Of a stretch of DNA of 64,000 nucleotides, positions 35,729-47,413 are shown piece by piece; within the stretch, counting starts at the first letter, position 1; every line of letters starts with the position of its first letter. The notes under the pieces were generated by a model. It did not search any database. It was not told the DNA's origin and saw only the letters and a program-made list of their open reading frames with translations. Both the position numbers and the translations under genes were made by a program. This stretch comes from Ceratopteris richardii (lineage: Eukaryota > Streptophyta > Polypodiopsida > Polypodiales > Pteridaceae), in NCBI GenBank assembly GCA_020310875.1, contig CM035423.1, forward strand, positions 134,370,196 through 134,434,195. The letters run 5' to 3'.

Positions 35729-37464
35729 TAACCACAATGCCCCATGAAAGCTTGTACTTCCTTGACATTCTTTGGCCTAGGTAGTTCGGCGATGGCTCTT
35801 ACTTTCTCTTCATCAGTGGATATGCCATTCTTTGACACTATGTGTCCTAGAATCTTGCCTTGCCTGACCATGAAAACACACTTTTCTGGGTTTAAGCAGA
35901 CTTGATATTCTCTACATTTGTCAAAGATTTGCCTGAGCTCAGGTATATGTGTCTGTCTAATGTTGGAATGAGCACAGAGATCATCAACATAGACCTCTAG
36001 ATTCTTCCTCAAGAACTCTTTAAACACGTGAAACATCAATCTTTGGAAAGTTGCAGGAGCATTGGCAAGCCCAAATGGCATTACTCTAAAGGCAAATATG
36101 CCCCACTCTGTGGCAAAAGCAGTCTTATGCTGGTCCTCGGGAGCAATGGCTACCTGATTGTAGCCAGAAAATCCGTTAAGGAAACTGTATACTTCCTTGC
36201 CTGCTACTCTTTCTAAGAGATGTTCCGTGATAGGAAGCGGATAGTTATCTCGAATAGTGGCTGCATTAACCTTCTTCAAGTTAATGCACACACGTAGCTT
36301 TCCATTCTTCTTGGGCACCACTACAATGGGGGATACCCACTCAGTGTGCTCAATTTCATAGATGAATCCAGCTTCTACCAGTCTATCTATCTCCTCTTTG
36401 ATCTTAGCAGCATAATTATCGTTATACGTGTATGGCTTCTGTTTAGAGGGTTTCGCGTCTGAGGTCATGGGAATTGTGTGTGAGCATATGTCTGGGTCTA
36501 CACTTTTCAAGTCCTTGTAGCTCCAAGCAAAGACATCTCGGTACTCTCTTAGCAAGGCTATCAACTCATACTCCTCTTCTTCCGTCAGGTCATGCCCTAT
36601 GTAAGTGCATCTCTCTTCTCCTTCTTCCATGGCTACAACTATTTTCTTGGTGGTTTCTTTGTTATCATAGGCCTCTCCTGATTGTGCCTCACATCTTGGC
36701 ATCCTTACCATGACTCTTCTATCGTCTATCTCATACTTTTTAAAGTTTTCAGGGACCTCAAACAAAGATTCTTCCTCTTCTGGTGTGACTTCTCTCTTCT
36801 TTCTTTTCTTTCCTTCATCCTTAGGGGTCACTTGTGTGGCTAACCTTACATCATTTGTAAGTTCTCTGTGTCTCTGGGGTTGAAATTCTACTTCATAGAA
36901 GTATTCTTTATTTGATGCAAAAGGTGGGTCCATAATGATTGACTCTAGATCGGAGTCACTTGCATCCTCAAATGCATCAGGGCTAGGTTCGCATTCTTCT
37001 AAAACTGCATCTCCCATGATTGGCTCTATTGAGAAGACTGAAATGTCATAGCCATCCTCATCACAGTGGGGTGTCCATTGTTCCTCATTGATGGCTACAT
37101 CCATTGTTGCTAAAATTTCCGCCCAACCATGAGGTTCAAACTCTTCGTCAGGAAATACTACAGGTGCATAGGCTGGGTCTTGAATTGATCTATGGGTTTC
37201 CTTAGCACCTATCTCTCTGGCCTTTTCTCTCTTCTCTTCTTCCACTGCCACTTTACACATCCATAAGTGACTGTCTTCATGCATCCATGAGGATCCTGAT
37301 CCTATGGAGTGCACAAACTCCGTGTCATCTTTGGCTCTATGGATGGGATTCCATTGGATAGGAGGGACATCTTTATGAGAGGAATCCTTGAGATTGACTT
37401 TGGTTGTAACACCTAAGTGTTGCAAGTATAATGAGTTGGTTCCCCAATCCTGTACCACTTGCAA
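35729..37464 (-). pseudogene. Gypsy-A reverse transcriptase (N-terminal part)
   Basis: The frame runs from 37464 to the Copia-1 insertion (about 578 codons of Gypsy-A sequence). A long N-terminal region carries acidic stretches and the FAWSYKDLKSVDP motif of gypsy Pol. The RT follows with WVSPIVVVPKKNGKLRVCI, SFLNGFSGYNQ, FRVMPFGLANAPATFQ and VYVDDLCAHS (catalytic YVDD, near 36010-35980), then the thumb region with NPEKCVF and ISTDEEKV. It ends at GHCGYY, where Copia-1 was inserted. No stop occurs in this part. Together with 28707-29320 it made the full RT-RNase H. Confidence 0.85.
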
Positions 37465-37490
37465 CTAAGGCAAAAATGGTCTTCCCAAAA

Positions 37491-37963
37491 TCATCTCATA
37501 GGCATGGTTCTTGCTAAAATCACAGATAGCAAAAGTATGCTCAAACTCAACACTGCATGTAGTGAGGTTATTCCTTCCAGCAAGCCTAAGGGTCTTTCTA
37601 TGTGACCATCAGCCATCTGCAATTTCATCCTCGTGGGCCTGAGTGTTGGCTTGCCCCAACGTTTCCATAGAGAAGTGGTAGCAATAGCAACTCCTGCACC
37701 TGAGTCTAGAATTGCCTTATTTGTGTACCCCTGATGGGTAATGGGAAGATAGGTGTTTCCTTCTTCACCTTCACTCATATCTCCTATCTTGTCTAGAGGA
37801 ATTTCTGGCACTATTTTATGAGAACCTACCTGGGAACGGGGTTTCGCTACTTTTGGCACTTGGTTAGCTACATGTTTCCATAACTCTGGCCTAACTTTGA
37901 GTAGCTCTTCTAAAGTGAGATTTCACTGCACTTTAGTGTTTTTCACTACCTCCGTATTCCTAG
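37491..37963 (-). pseudogene. Gypsy-A aspartic protease (first)
   Basis: Between the Gypsy-B insertion and the RT the minus strand encodes NLTLEELLKVRPELWKHVA (near 37920-37860) and then KAILDSGAGVAIATTS, a retropepsin active site, followed by MKLQMADGHIERPLG. This is the normal protease that matures the element polyprotein. A frame break near 37500 separates it from the RT frame. The gag part continues at 51694, beyond Gypsy-B. Confidence 0.75.
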
Positions 37964-38050
37964 GTATGTGTTAGCTCAGAAAATAGTTGGTTTTGATGTA
38001 CTAATGTGGTTCTATTTGGCAGGAAAATATGTTTGATTTCAGGTACTTGA

Positions 38051-39010
38051 AGAGTGGTGTGCCCGAAGGTATTCCCTATTACTAGCTACTTACCTGCACA
38101 AGATGGGGAGATGACTATTACAGAGCCAGACACAATGCTAAAAGCAACACTTGCCAACAATCTAATGAAGTACCGTTTGCGGCCTATTTCAGCACTTGGC
38201 TTGGATTGCTCTGCTATACCAGAAAATTTTAATTTCCTGACTGCACAGGAGGAATTCTCAAAAGAAAGATCATATGTTTCAGAAGCAAAAGAATATCTTC
38301 CACGTACATGGGCTGCCATGGAGGAAGAAGACTTAGGTATACAAGACATTCATGACTCAGAAATAGTTCCTGAATGTGTGATGCAAGCTGGAAGGCATGA
38401 ACTAGAAATAGTGTTCTTGGGGACTGGTTCTTCACAGCCATCAAAATATCGGAATGTGAGCGGCATATACTTTCATCTAATTGAGCGAGGAGGAATCCTT
38501 CTGGATTGTGGGGAGGGTACATATGCACAGTTAAAGCGACGCTCTGGATCAGATGGTGCTGATGATATTTTGCATAATTTAAAGTGTATCTGGATTTCTC
38601 ATATTCATGCTGATCACCATGCAGGCCTTCCTCGTCTGCTTTCAGCACGAAAAAGGCTTATAGTTGATAAATCCTTACTTGTAATTGGTCCCAAACAATT
38701 AAGAGGATTTTTGAATGCTTACGAGATGGTGGAGGAGCTTGGAATGGTATTCTTAGATTGCAGCCAGACTACTATTGCTGCTGAAGCAGCTGCGAAACCT
38801 TTAGAAATGGATAGGTGTACTATGTCCGGTGGTGATGACTCTTTGCCAAATCTGCCAAGCGAGGCAGTTGCCAGGAGTGAATCTGACAAGTTGATGCAAG
38901 AAAATGGCATTCATCTCCAACAAGATGTAGATATCGCAGGAAGGCGTATTTTGAATTGCATCTTACGTTCTATGGGACTACGAAATCTCCGCGCCATATC
39001 CAAAATATGA
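38051..39010 (+). pseudogene. tRNase Z (long form) fragment captured in the 5' LTR
   Basis: About 319 codons are open without an intron. They carry VFLGTGSSQPSKYRNVS, GILLDCGEGTYAQLKRR, the metal-binding ISHIHADHHAGL (HXHXDH, near 38600-38635), and VIGPKQLRGFLNAYEM with LGMVFLDCSQTT. These are the hallmarks of the metallo-beta-lactamase tRNA 3'-processing enzyme of the long plant type, including part of the segment before the catalytic half (NNLMKYRLRPISALGLD). Both ends are missing: there is no ATG, and a TGA ends it before the last conserved His motifs. Plant long-form genes have many introns, so this piece probably came from a spliced mRNA. It cannot make a complete enzyme. Confidence 0.85.
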
Positions 39011-39758
39011 GGGGTCATGGTGGGCTCCAAATCTCTGCTTGGACTGTAACACGCCTTTTGTTAGGAGGATAGCTAGTATCCAAAAGCGGGCCAATCTTCT
39101 GACGTGATGGAGGTGTGGTTGTAACTGCTCTGAAAAGAGAAACGGAAAAGGGGGAAGAGCGAAGGAGGACTGGAGCTGCTCGTTTTAGAAAGTTTTTTTG
39201 TCGGCATATTGGGAGCTGTTGGAGGTGTTTGAAGAGGGAGGAGAATGACGTGGACGGGGGCGCTAACCATAGGAGAGAGGTACAGAGGGAAGGGGAACCC
39301 GATAAGAGAAGGGGGGGGCCTCTCCGTCATCTCTCTCGGGGTTTTTTTTTTTGGAGAGGATTTTTGGTTTTCTGGAAGCGAAAAAAAACCACCAACAAGA
39401 GGGCGCAGTGCCCCCCGTGTTGGAGTCCTATAGCAGAACAAAAGAGAAGACACGGAGGGGAAGGAACACAGGCCATTTTTTGCTGGATGAGGACAAGGAG
39501 AAGCTCTTGCTAGAGATTCGTTTTTGTGTGCTCGGGTTGGCTGGGAGGATTTCTTGCCATTAGAAAGGGGGGGGTATCTGTGCAGAAACACAGGGAGATC
39601 GACGGGGGCGCAGATCGGAGGATAGAAGGTTTTGGAAGAAGAAGAAAACTTCGACAGGAACATAGGAGAGGACTGCTTTTCGATCTTGTAGCTGAGGAAG
39701 AAGGATAGGCCGCTCTTTGACTTGAATCTTCCACCAGAGGAGGCTCGTCATCAAAATC

Positions 39759-39911
39759 TGGTTTGACAATTGTACGATTTCTGATTTTGAGCTTGGACAA
39801 GTTCTTGGAGCTGGAAACTTTGGATAGGTTTTCATCGCTCGACACATCAAGTCCAACATCATTTGTACTGTCAAGTTTATCTCGAAAGTTGCTGTCTTGG
39901 AAGCCACACAA
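39759..39911 (+). pseudogene. Aurora-like protein kinase exon fragment in the 5' LTR
   Basis: 51 codons encode ISDFELGQVLGAGNFG, the glycine-rich ATP loop, then VFIARHIKSN and the VAIK-like segment with Lys (TVKFISK). They end at a donor-like CAA|GTGAGT. The DF-x-LG-x-x-LG-x-G-x-FG pattern is closest in my knowledge to Aurora-type kinases, but 51 residues do not settle the family. In this copy a TAG lies right after NFG; the other LTR has CAG there. Upstream is a purine-rich stretch like a 5' leader. Confidence 0.6.
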
Positions 39912-40727
39912 GTGAGTTTTGTTTTTCTGTCACTATTGAGCGATGATGGCCACTTGTTATTCATGTCTTCATCCATATTTACTTTTTTCAGTTAACATAC
40001 TCGATTTCTGTGACAATGGACTATCTATGCAGTGATATCACATATCGTATATGACAATGCTTCCTTAAAAAACTTTCGATTTTTCTTGTGGGTTCGCATG
40101 AACAGTATGCACCAATCCTACAGCCAATAGGACATTTTTCAGACACTTTTAGAGAAGTGAAGGGATATCAAGAGACTTTCATGTACACTCGTCATAATTA
40201 TGAAGGACTCAATTATACACAACTTTTGTTATTTAGATAAAGAAAATGTACAAAGCAAGTGATAAGATTGCTTTTTCCCTCCTATGTTTTGGCGTAGAAG
40301 ATGTTCTCCCTAACACAGTAGATGACATAACGTTTCTTAAATTCCATCGTTTCTCTTCTTTATGACCTCTCATATAACATTGGCAGCCATGATTTCAAGC
40401 CTCTCTTCTCAATCGAGGATTTTTAGAGATATCTTTACACCTCGTTGACCGCAGGATAGATCAGCTTCACAGTTGATGATTTTGAAAGAAGTGAACTCAT
40501 GTCTGTTTTCCCGTCACCTTCACTTTCACCTCTATGTACATTCCGTTTTTGTTCTTTCATGGAGTGCTAGTAAAAATATTGGGTAACCCTGGGCTTGCCA
40601 TGCACCGATCAGTGACTTGTTGGAATCAGTGACTTGTTGGAATCATTGGGTGACCTAGTATTAGCAAGTTAGAGTAAACTTATCATTGTGTGTATGCACT
40701 TCTCCTTGGCTTAAGAGGCAAATCATT

Positions 40728-40745
40728 TTGGTGCGTTTGCCGGGA
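40728..40745 (+). other. Gypsy-B primer binding site (tRNA-Asp-like)
   Basis: TGGTGCGTTTGCCGGGA, three bases inside the LTR, resembles the TGGCGCCGTTGCCGGGGA site used by many plant gypsy elements, which is complementary to tRNA-Asp. It differs at a few positions. Confidence 0.65.
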
Positions 40746-40831
40746 AAAGCTTGGTACGTCTCTATAAGAGAGTGCCATAGGTTCGCCTAGCGCCACAGGT
40801 TGGCCGAGCTTGCGGACCCAAGATCTAGTAC

Positions 40832-42556
40832 ATGAGCGAGGGGAGCTCATCGTCAGGTGCAACACAAAATCAAAGAGAGGAACGCACTCAGAGAAGAGCC
40901 CTTGAAAGAGAAAGGAGAAGGTGGGAACCGCCAGGTGAGTGGACCTCGATTGGTTCGAAGAAATCAGCCAAAAACGTGTACTCCCGTAGGAGAGTCGCGA
41001 GTCAAGTGCGGAATTTTGAAGGAGGGATCCTGAAGCCACGTGTATTAAATTTTTGGGATCGAAGTGATATCGACATCACACCTCTGTTCGAAATGGCTCA
41101 GCGGATTTCGGTTCACTTGGGGGACTTCACCAAGTTCTCAGGTACTTGGGATGAAGATCCGGATAGTTTTATCCAGTTGTTTGAGGTTACCTGTGAGGCC
41201 AATGACGTAGTTGACCAGGATCAGAGGTTGAGAATTTTTCCGGCTATCCTCCGTGATGAGGCAGCAAATTGGTATGGGAATCTGACACTACAAGAGCGTG
41301 GAACTTATCAAATGCTCAAGGAAGCCTTCTTGGCAAAGTTTTGACGACAAGGCTTCCAAGACAGATTGGCCCAACAAATGGATTACTTGCGACAAGGAGT
41401 CAATGAGAGCATCGATAACTACATTCAGAGAATGGAAACGTTAGTAAGAAAGATGGGCGTGAATGCCCCGAACGATGAGACATTGAAACGAAGATTCATT
41501 TCGGGATTGCGAGATCCTACGGCACAGCAGCATATCAGCCTGACAAGACTTGCGACTTTAATGGATGCTAAGGAACAAGCGAGGCTTTGGGAGGAAGTAC
41601 AATTATGCCAACAAAGGAAGATGGAGCTCTTATACGAGCCTATGGGAGGCCCAAGAAATATACCGATGAAAGATCTGGGTCAAGGAAGTCCCGCATTGAC
41701 GACCCCAGCTTTTGTAGCTGCCACTAGCACGCCAGTCGAGGTAAAACCTGCGCTAACTAAAGAACGAATATTGGAGTTGGTCACGCAAGCTATAAAAGCT
41801 GCCACAATAACCCAGGAAACATACACAGTAAAACCAGAAGTAACTACGAATCCGAATCAAGTGTTTCGATCAAATACATGGTGTGGAAAGTGCCATGGTT
41901 ACGGCCATTTGGCTTCAGAATGCCCTACAGTTTCGAGAGTATTCACAGATAGATCACCACCTAGAATGCGTTGCACTTTTTGTGGAAGAACAAATCACAC
42001 GGAGGACCGATGTTACAACAAGAGAGCCTACGAAGAGAGGACCATGAAATCAGGAGATACAAGAGAAAGGCCTTACACGGGATTGCCCGCTCAAAGTGTA
42101 CCAGCTACATCTCGTTGGGAAAACAGACCGACTTATGGATATGGTGCTCAGGGTCAAGGAGGAGACTATCCAAGAGGAGCCGCACGTGATCAAAGAAGAG
42201 ATGGTCCAATCCAGTGCTGGAGATGCCATGGCTTTGGCCATACTCAATCTAGATATCCAAACGAAAAGAAACCAATTGATTATACCCCACTATGTAGGTA
42301 CTGTAGTGGGGAGGGCCACTTTGATGAGGATTGTCCAAAACGAAGGGCTGCCACTGGCAAGGAAAAAGGACCAGTAGGATCCTCGAATTATGTTGATACT
42401 CAGATGCATTCCACATCGAGAGTTCAAGAGCAAGTTCCTACGATCGGAGTAGTGTTCAAGACACCAAACCCTCAAGAAGGCTCTAGCTCGTCAATGCACT
42501 TTTTGTGGATGCTTACGAGGCCAAGAAACTACACAAAGATCCAACTGTACCAGTAG
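40832..42556 (+). pseudogene. Gypsy-B gag
   Basis: One frame of about 575 codons begins at ATG 40832 (MSEGSSSSGATQ) and is cut only by TGA at 41342, where Arg CGA would fit. The capsid region shows FTKFSGTWDEDPDSFIQLF, LRDEAANWYGNL and QQMDYLRQGVNESIDNYI. From 41883 there are four zinc knuckles: CGKCHGYGHLASEC, CTFCGRTNHTEDRC, CWRCHGFGHTQSRY (last Cys lost) and CRYCSGEGHFDEDC. Four knuckles are more than the usual one or two. Gag packages the RNA. It overlaps the start of the pol frame, which opens at 42487 in the -1 frame. Confidence 0.85.
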
Positions 42557-45500
42557 TCACAAGGACTCAAGAGTATTCGAAGAAGAATCCAAGAGGCAAA
42601 GGTGAAGAAGGGAGTCAAGAGGAGATAGCTGAGCATGAAGAGGTAGAAAACCAAGTTGGAGGACTTGTTGAGCAGCAAGAGTTTGAGGATGGGGAAGAGG
42701 TTGAGATTCTTCCACTAGTGACCAAGAAGTTTGTGCCGGGCATAGCACCATTCCCTGAAAGATTGAAAGCTCCGAAGTATAGAAAGGAAAGACAAAGTTT
42801 GGAAGAAGTAGATATTGTAAAGTTGCTCGCTGACACGGAAGTCACGTTAGACATTGGCACATTGCTAAAATGTTCACCCGCTTATAGAAAACAATTCTAC
42901 AATGAATATATTAAGAAGCCGAGGAAAGCTCGAGATAAAAATAGACAAGATAAGGATGTCCAAGGGATCATTCAAAGTATTACGACGCAAATTGATTCGA
43001 ATGCTCCAGCTGTGACAGTCGAAATTAAAGGATATGCAATCCCTGGTGCTCAGTTAGATAGTGGAGCCGCAGTCAACCTTATGACTGAGTTCATGATGAA
43101 AGCCTTGGACCTTAACCACATGGAAGAGACACCGATGTCTTTGAGAATGGCGGATCAAACACAAGTGAAGCCTGCAGGTCTTTTGAAGAATGTAAGTACA
43201 GTTGTGGGCGGTCTAGAGTTTAAAGTTGATTATCTGATAGTAAGACCAAGGACCTCAGAGGCTACCTTCTCGATCCTACTTGGACGGCCATGGCTGGTGC
43301 AAGCCGAATGTGTGCATGACTGGTGCACATGTTTTATTTCAATAGGGCCAAAGTCTGATCGGATCCAGTTGCAAGTATCCCCACCCTCGAGCAACAAGAA
43401 GAAGACAATAATAGTCGATGAGATGGAAAAGAAAGAGAAGGAGAAAGCAAGGCACGAGATTGCACGAGCTAGGTTTTCCTTGAACACGGACACCTACAAG
43501 AATCTCCTTCAAGACGGGTTCAACTTGCAGCTCTTTAAGAACCAAGACACGAAGATGGGAGAGTATCAAAATCCATTGCTCTATAACGACGATTCCGATC
43601 AAGAGTTGCTAGGATGGTTAACGCACACAAAAGAATTTGAGTGCTACATGTTGAGTATAGACGCAAGTAAAAACAAAGTTACTCAATCCCTGGAGGAGGG
43701 AACTTCAAGAGAAGAGTTGAAACTAGAGTTAGCTCCGACGATGGAGGTGCAACAGTTGCGAGAAAGAGTTAGAATGCTAGAAGCAGAGATTCTAAAGAGA
43801 AGTCGAGAATCGGAAAAGGAAGCGAACAGCAAGCAGGAGTAAGACTAAAGTGTTGGAAGCCATTGTAAAAGCTGAATTAAAGAAACTAGGTTCAAGCAAG
43901 AAGTTAGCTGCGAGCGAACAGCAAGCAGGAGTAAGACTAAAGTGTTGGAAGCCATTGTAAAAGCTGAATTAAAGAAACTAGGTTCAATCAAAACAGAACA
44001 AAACAATGATTTACTGGCCAACCATGCACGCGTGATCGGAGAGCACATTCCAATCACAGTGTCATCAAGAAATAAGGACTATTCGCGAGAAGCTCAGTTG
44101 GAAAAATGGGAAGTTTTTCCAGAAAAGTTCTTGAGCGTGGGATCAGAGCTACCAGAGGGAGTACAAGATTGTATTAAAGCGACACTCAAAAATTTCAGCA
44201 AGGCCTTTGCATGGTCATACAGTGATTTGAGAGGAATTGATCCCCGAATCTGCCAACATTATATAGACTTGGAAGAAGGCACACGACCAATATGTCAATG
44301 ACTCAGGCGAACGAATCCAGTCTACTCGGAATTGATCAAGCTGGAATTGACCAAATTATTGGAAGCAGGATTCATATATCCCATCGCATCCAGCGAGTGG
44401 GTATCACCAATCGTAGTTGTTCCGAAGAAAAATAAGAAAATCCGTATTTGCATAGATTATCGTAAGTTGAACGAGCGTACAAAGAAGGATCATTTCCCCT
44501 TGCCATTCATTGATCAAATATTGGACAGAGTGGCTGGCCATAAATTGTACTCATTTTTGGATGGTTTCAGTGGGTACAACCAGATCCAAATCCATGAAGA
44601 GGATCAATCAAAAACTACTTTCACGACAGAATGGGGTACGTATGCATATCGTGTGATGCCATTTGGATTATGCAATGCACCGGCCACATTCCAGAGAGCA
44701 ATGATAGCTGCATATCAAGACTACCTGCAAGATTGGATGGAGATATTTCTCGATGATTTTGCAATCAGAGGCAATGATGAAAACATGATGGAGAGGATCG
44801 AAGCAATTTTAAGAAGAAGCATTGAAAAAGGCATCGCATTAAATCCTGAAAAGTGCACATTTGGAGTACGAAGAGGATTGCTTTTGGGACATGTTATTTC
44901 TGAAAAAGGGATTGCGGTTGACGAGGATAAGGTGGAAAAGATTGGACAACTTCCACCTCCGCAAAATTTGCGACAACTCAGAGGATTTTTGGGCCATGCG
45001 AATTATTATCGACGATTTATATTAAATTTTGCGTCCATAGCGGCACCACTGACGAATCCCTTGAGGAAAGACCAACAATACCAATGGAATGGAGAGTGTC
45101 AAGTTGCATTCGACTCGATCAAGGAGAGATTGATAAATGCACCGATTTTGGTAGCACCCGACTGGACGAGAGAATTTCATGTGCATACCGACGCTTCTCA
45201 TACTACGGTTGGAGCAGTACTATGCCAAGCCGATGAAAAGAAGTTGGACCACCCTATTTATTATGCAAGTCGCAATTTGAATAGCACTGAGAGGAACTAC
45301 ACGACTACGGAGAAGGAATGCCTCTCGATGATCTTTGCGGTGAACAAGTATCGGCATTACCTGATGGGAAAGCATTTCACGTTTTATGTGGATCATGAAG
45401 CCCTTAAGTACATCATTAACAAACCCGAGCTGTCAGGGCGACTGATGAGGTGGATGCTACTTCTCCAAGAATTTCAGTTCACAGTGGTAACCAGACCAGG

Positions 45501-46860
45501 CAAAGTGCATATATTGGCTGACCATTTATCTCGAATTGTTAATGAGGAGCCAATCTCTGGTGTGCCCGACGATGCTCCTGATGGACATCTATTCCAGGTT
45601 GAAGCTAAAGTACCCGACTTGGTGAACTTCTTGTGCACTACTAAATACCCGCCAGGAGCAAGCAAGAGAGAGAAGCAAAAACTGTTAGCATTGGCGAAGC
45701 ACCATAGCATCATTGGGGGGCAACTCTATCGATATTTTGTTCATGAGAGCATTTATCGGAGGTGTCTCGAGGAAGAAGAAGCAAACCTAGTGTTGAGGGC
45801 TTTGCATGACGAACCTTGTGGTGGGCATTTTGCTGGTGAACTGACGGCAAGAAAGATTTTATTGGCTGGGTATTGGTGGCCAACGCTCTTCAAAGACTCA
45901 CATACATACTGTAAGAAATGTGACAGATGCCAACGAATGGGAAAACCCACATTAGCACATGCTTCTCCTCTTACGCCGGTGTTGGCTCTTAAGCCGTTTG
46001 AGAAATGGGGAATTGATTTTGTGGGGCCTATTGATCCTCCCTCACGACGAAGATCCAATAGGTATATCTTGGTCTGTACTGATTATGTTACCAAGTGGGT
46101 GGAAGCCAAAGCTCTGAAGACTGACCGAGCTATTGATGTAGCTAAATTTTTGTATGAACAAATCATCACCCGATTTGGATGCCCGTTGGAAATAGTAAGT
46201 GATAGAGGAACACATTTTATCAACGAATTGATCGAAGAATTAATGGAATTATATAAGATCAAACATAGAAAAAGCACTCCATATTATCCGAGGGCAAATG
46301 GACAAGTGGAGGTCACCAACAAAATTCTTGAACAGATTCTGACAAAGACAGTAGCTGTGCATAGGAGAGACTGGGATGAGAGACTTTTGGAAGCTTTGTG
46401 GGCATATCGAACATCCTACCGAGTGACAACTAAGAGCACTCTGTTCTCCCTAGTATATGGCGAGGAAGCCATCTTTCCCATCGAAAAAGAAGTTCCGACA
46501 TTAAGAGTGGCCATCGAAGCCAGGTTAGGCGAGGAAGAGTCATTAAAGGAGAGGTACATACAACTGGTCAAGCTGGAAGAAAAGAGACTCGTCGCACAAC
46601 AAAGTTTGGAAGCTATTCAGAAGAGACGTAAGGAGAGGCATGACAAGAATCTCAAAACCTATGTGATTCAAGAAGGGGATTTGGTGCTAGTTTACGATAG
46701 TAAATATTATAAATTCCCGGGGAAGTTACAGACAAGATGGGCAGGACCGTTTAAGGTGGTGGAACTCAATTCCAATGGTTCCATGCAAATTCAAGATTTA
46801 GGAGAAGAATATGCTCCCGTGAAGGTTAACGCGCTTCGAGTTAAACCATATTTCAAGTGA
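42487..46860 (+). pseudogene. Gypsy-B pol: protease, RT, RNase H, integrase
   Basis: The frame is open from 42487 and holds, in order, protease AQLDSGAAVNLM (near 43050); RT with WVSPIVVVPKKNKK, FLDGFSGYNQIQI, YRVMPFGLCNAPATFQ and FLDDFAIRG in the YXDD place (near 44750); RNase H with TDASHTTVGAVL and YTTTEKECLSMI; integrase zinc domain with CKKCDRCQRMG; core WGIDFVGPID, VSDRGTHFIN and YPRANGQVEVTNK; and a GPY/F-type end (WAGPFKVVELNSNGSMQI). There is no chromodomain. It is broken by a 92-bp duplication near 43822-43990 that shifts the frame, and by a TGA at 44299 where Arg fits. The RT-to-integrase part, 842 codons from 44332, is open. This is a recently decayed copy. Confidence 0.9.
43822..43988. 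repeat. 92-bp-period tandem duplication in Gypsy-B pol
   Basis: GCGAACAGCAAGCAGGAG and about 75 bp of following sequence at 43822 recur at 43914. The period of 92 bp is not a multiple of three, so the first copy runs into TAA at 43840 and the true frame resumes in the second copy. Confidence 0.9.
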
Positions 46861-47062
46861 TATTAGGACGGGAGAAGCCAGACGAGATCCAAACGAAATG
46901 ATGAAGTAGACTCCTTGTACATACATGTATAGTATTATATATATATGTGCATATGTAAGCTATGATTTGTGTGTCATAAATATCCTTCCTTGCTAGCTCA
47001 AGAATTTTGGACTTCTAATATTTTTTGTGTTATGCAGAGACTGTTAGAGCCTAAGTAACAAA

Positions 47063-47413
47063 ATGGCATATCAAATAACGCAACTCTACTTGTACGAGCT
47101 ACGGATATATTTCTCAGACCAAACATTCGCCCGCATGGACATAGATGTCGGCGACTTTGAGACGGAATACGATGTTGAGGAAGCACATTGGCTGGTATGC
47201 TTTATAAACCAGGGTTTGGGTGTTGCATTTTACATTGAGTGTTTTGAGGAATACCTGACTCGACATGTAGGATGGGCGGGAGATCGATATTACTATTTTG
47301 ATCCTTCGAGGGAAATGCCTAACGAGGAAAATGATATCACATGGGCTTGGGCAGATGTGCTAACGCTAGGAAGTGATGACGGAGCTGCTGAAGTTGAGCC
47401 TGACTCGCCTTAG
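47063..47413 (+). CDS. Small open frame after pol in Gypsy-B (unknown)
   Basis: 116 codons from ATG to TAG, 200 bp after the pol stop and on the same strand. The protein is acidic and aromatic-rich, with MAYQITQLYLYELRIYF, MDIDVGDFETEYDVEEAHW, VAFYIECFEEYLTRHVGW and a C-terminal acidic tail. There is no signal peptide or membrane segment, so it is not a typical envelope. I do not recognise a family. Its position between pol and the 3' LTR suggests an accessory element protein, but chance is not ruled out. Confidence 0.4.
   Translation: MAYQITQLYLYELRIYFSDQTFARMDIDVGDFETEYDVEEAHWLVCFINQGLGVAFYIECFEEYLTRHVGWAGDRYYYFDPSREMPNEENDITWAWADVLTLGSDDGAAEVEPDSP

Larger units (their letters stand above)
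37969..40725 (+). repeat. Gypsy-B 5' LTR carrying host gene fragments
   Basis: 2,757 bp, unusually long. It includes a tRNase Z coding fragment (38051-39010), a purine-rich stretch (39110-39700) and a kinase-like exon (39759-39911) with a following intron-like segment. The last 700 bp show no coding. Its terminal motifs and target duplication are clear. Confidence 0.93.

Noticed and set aside
38229..38648. Minus-strand open frame inside the tRNase Z fragment
   Set aside because: It is the reverse strand of a well-supported coding fragment and has no similarity that I recognise.
42480..42560. A programmed -1 frameshift site between gag and pol of Gypsy-B
   Set aside because: The overlap is in the -1 frame, but no canonical slippery heptamer with a following stem is visible; a simple indel is equally likely.
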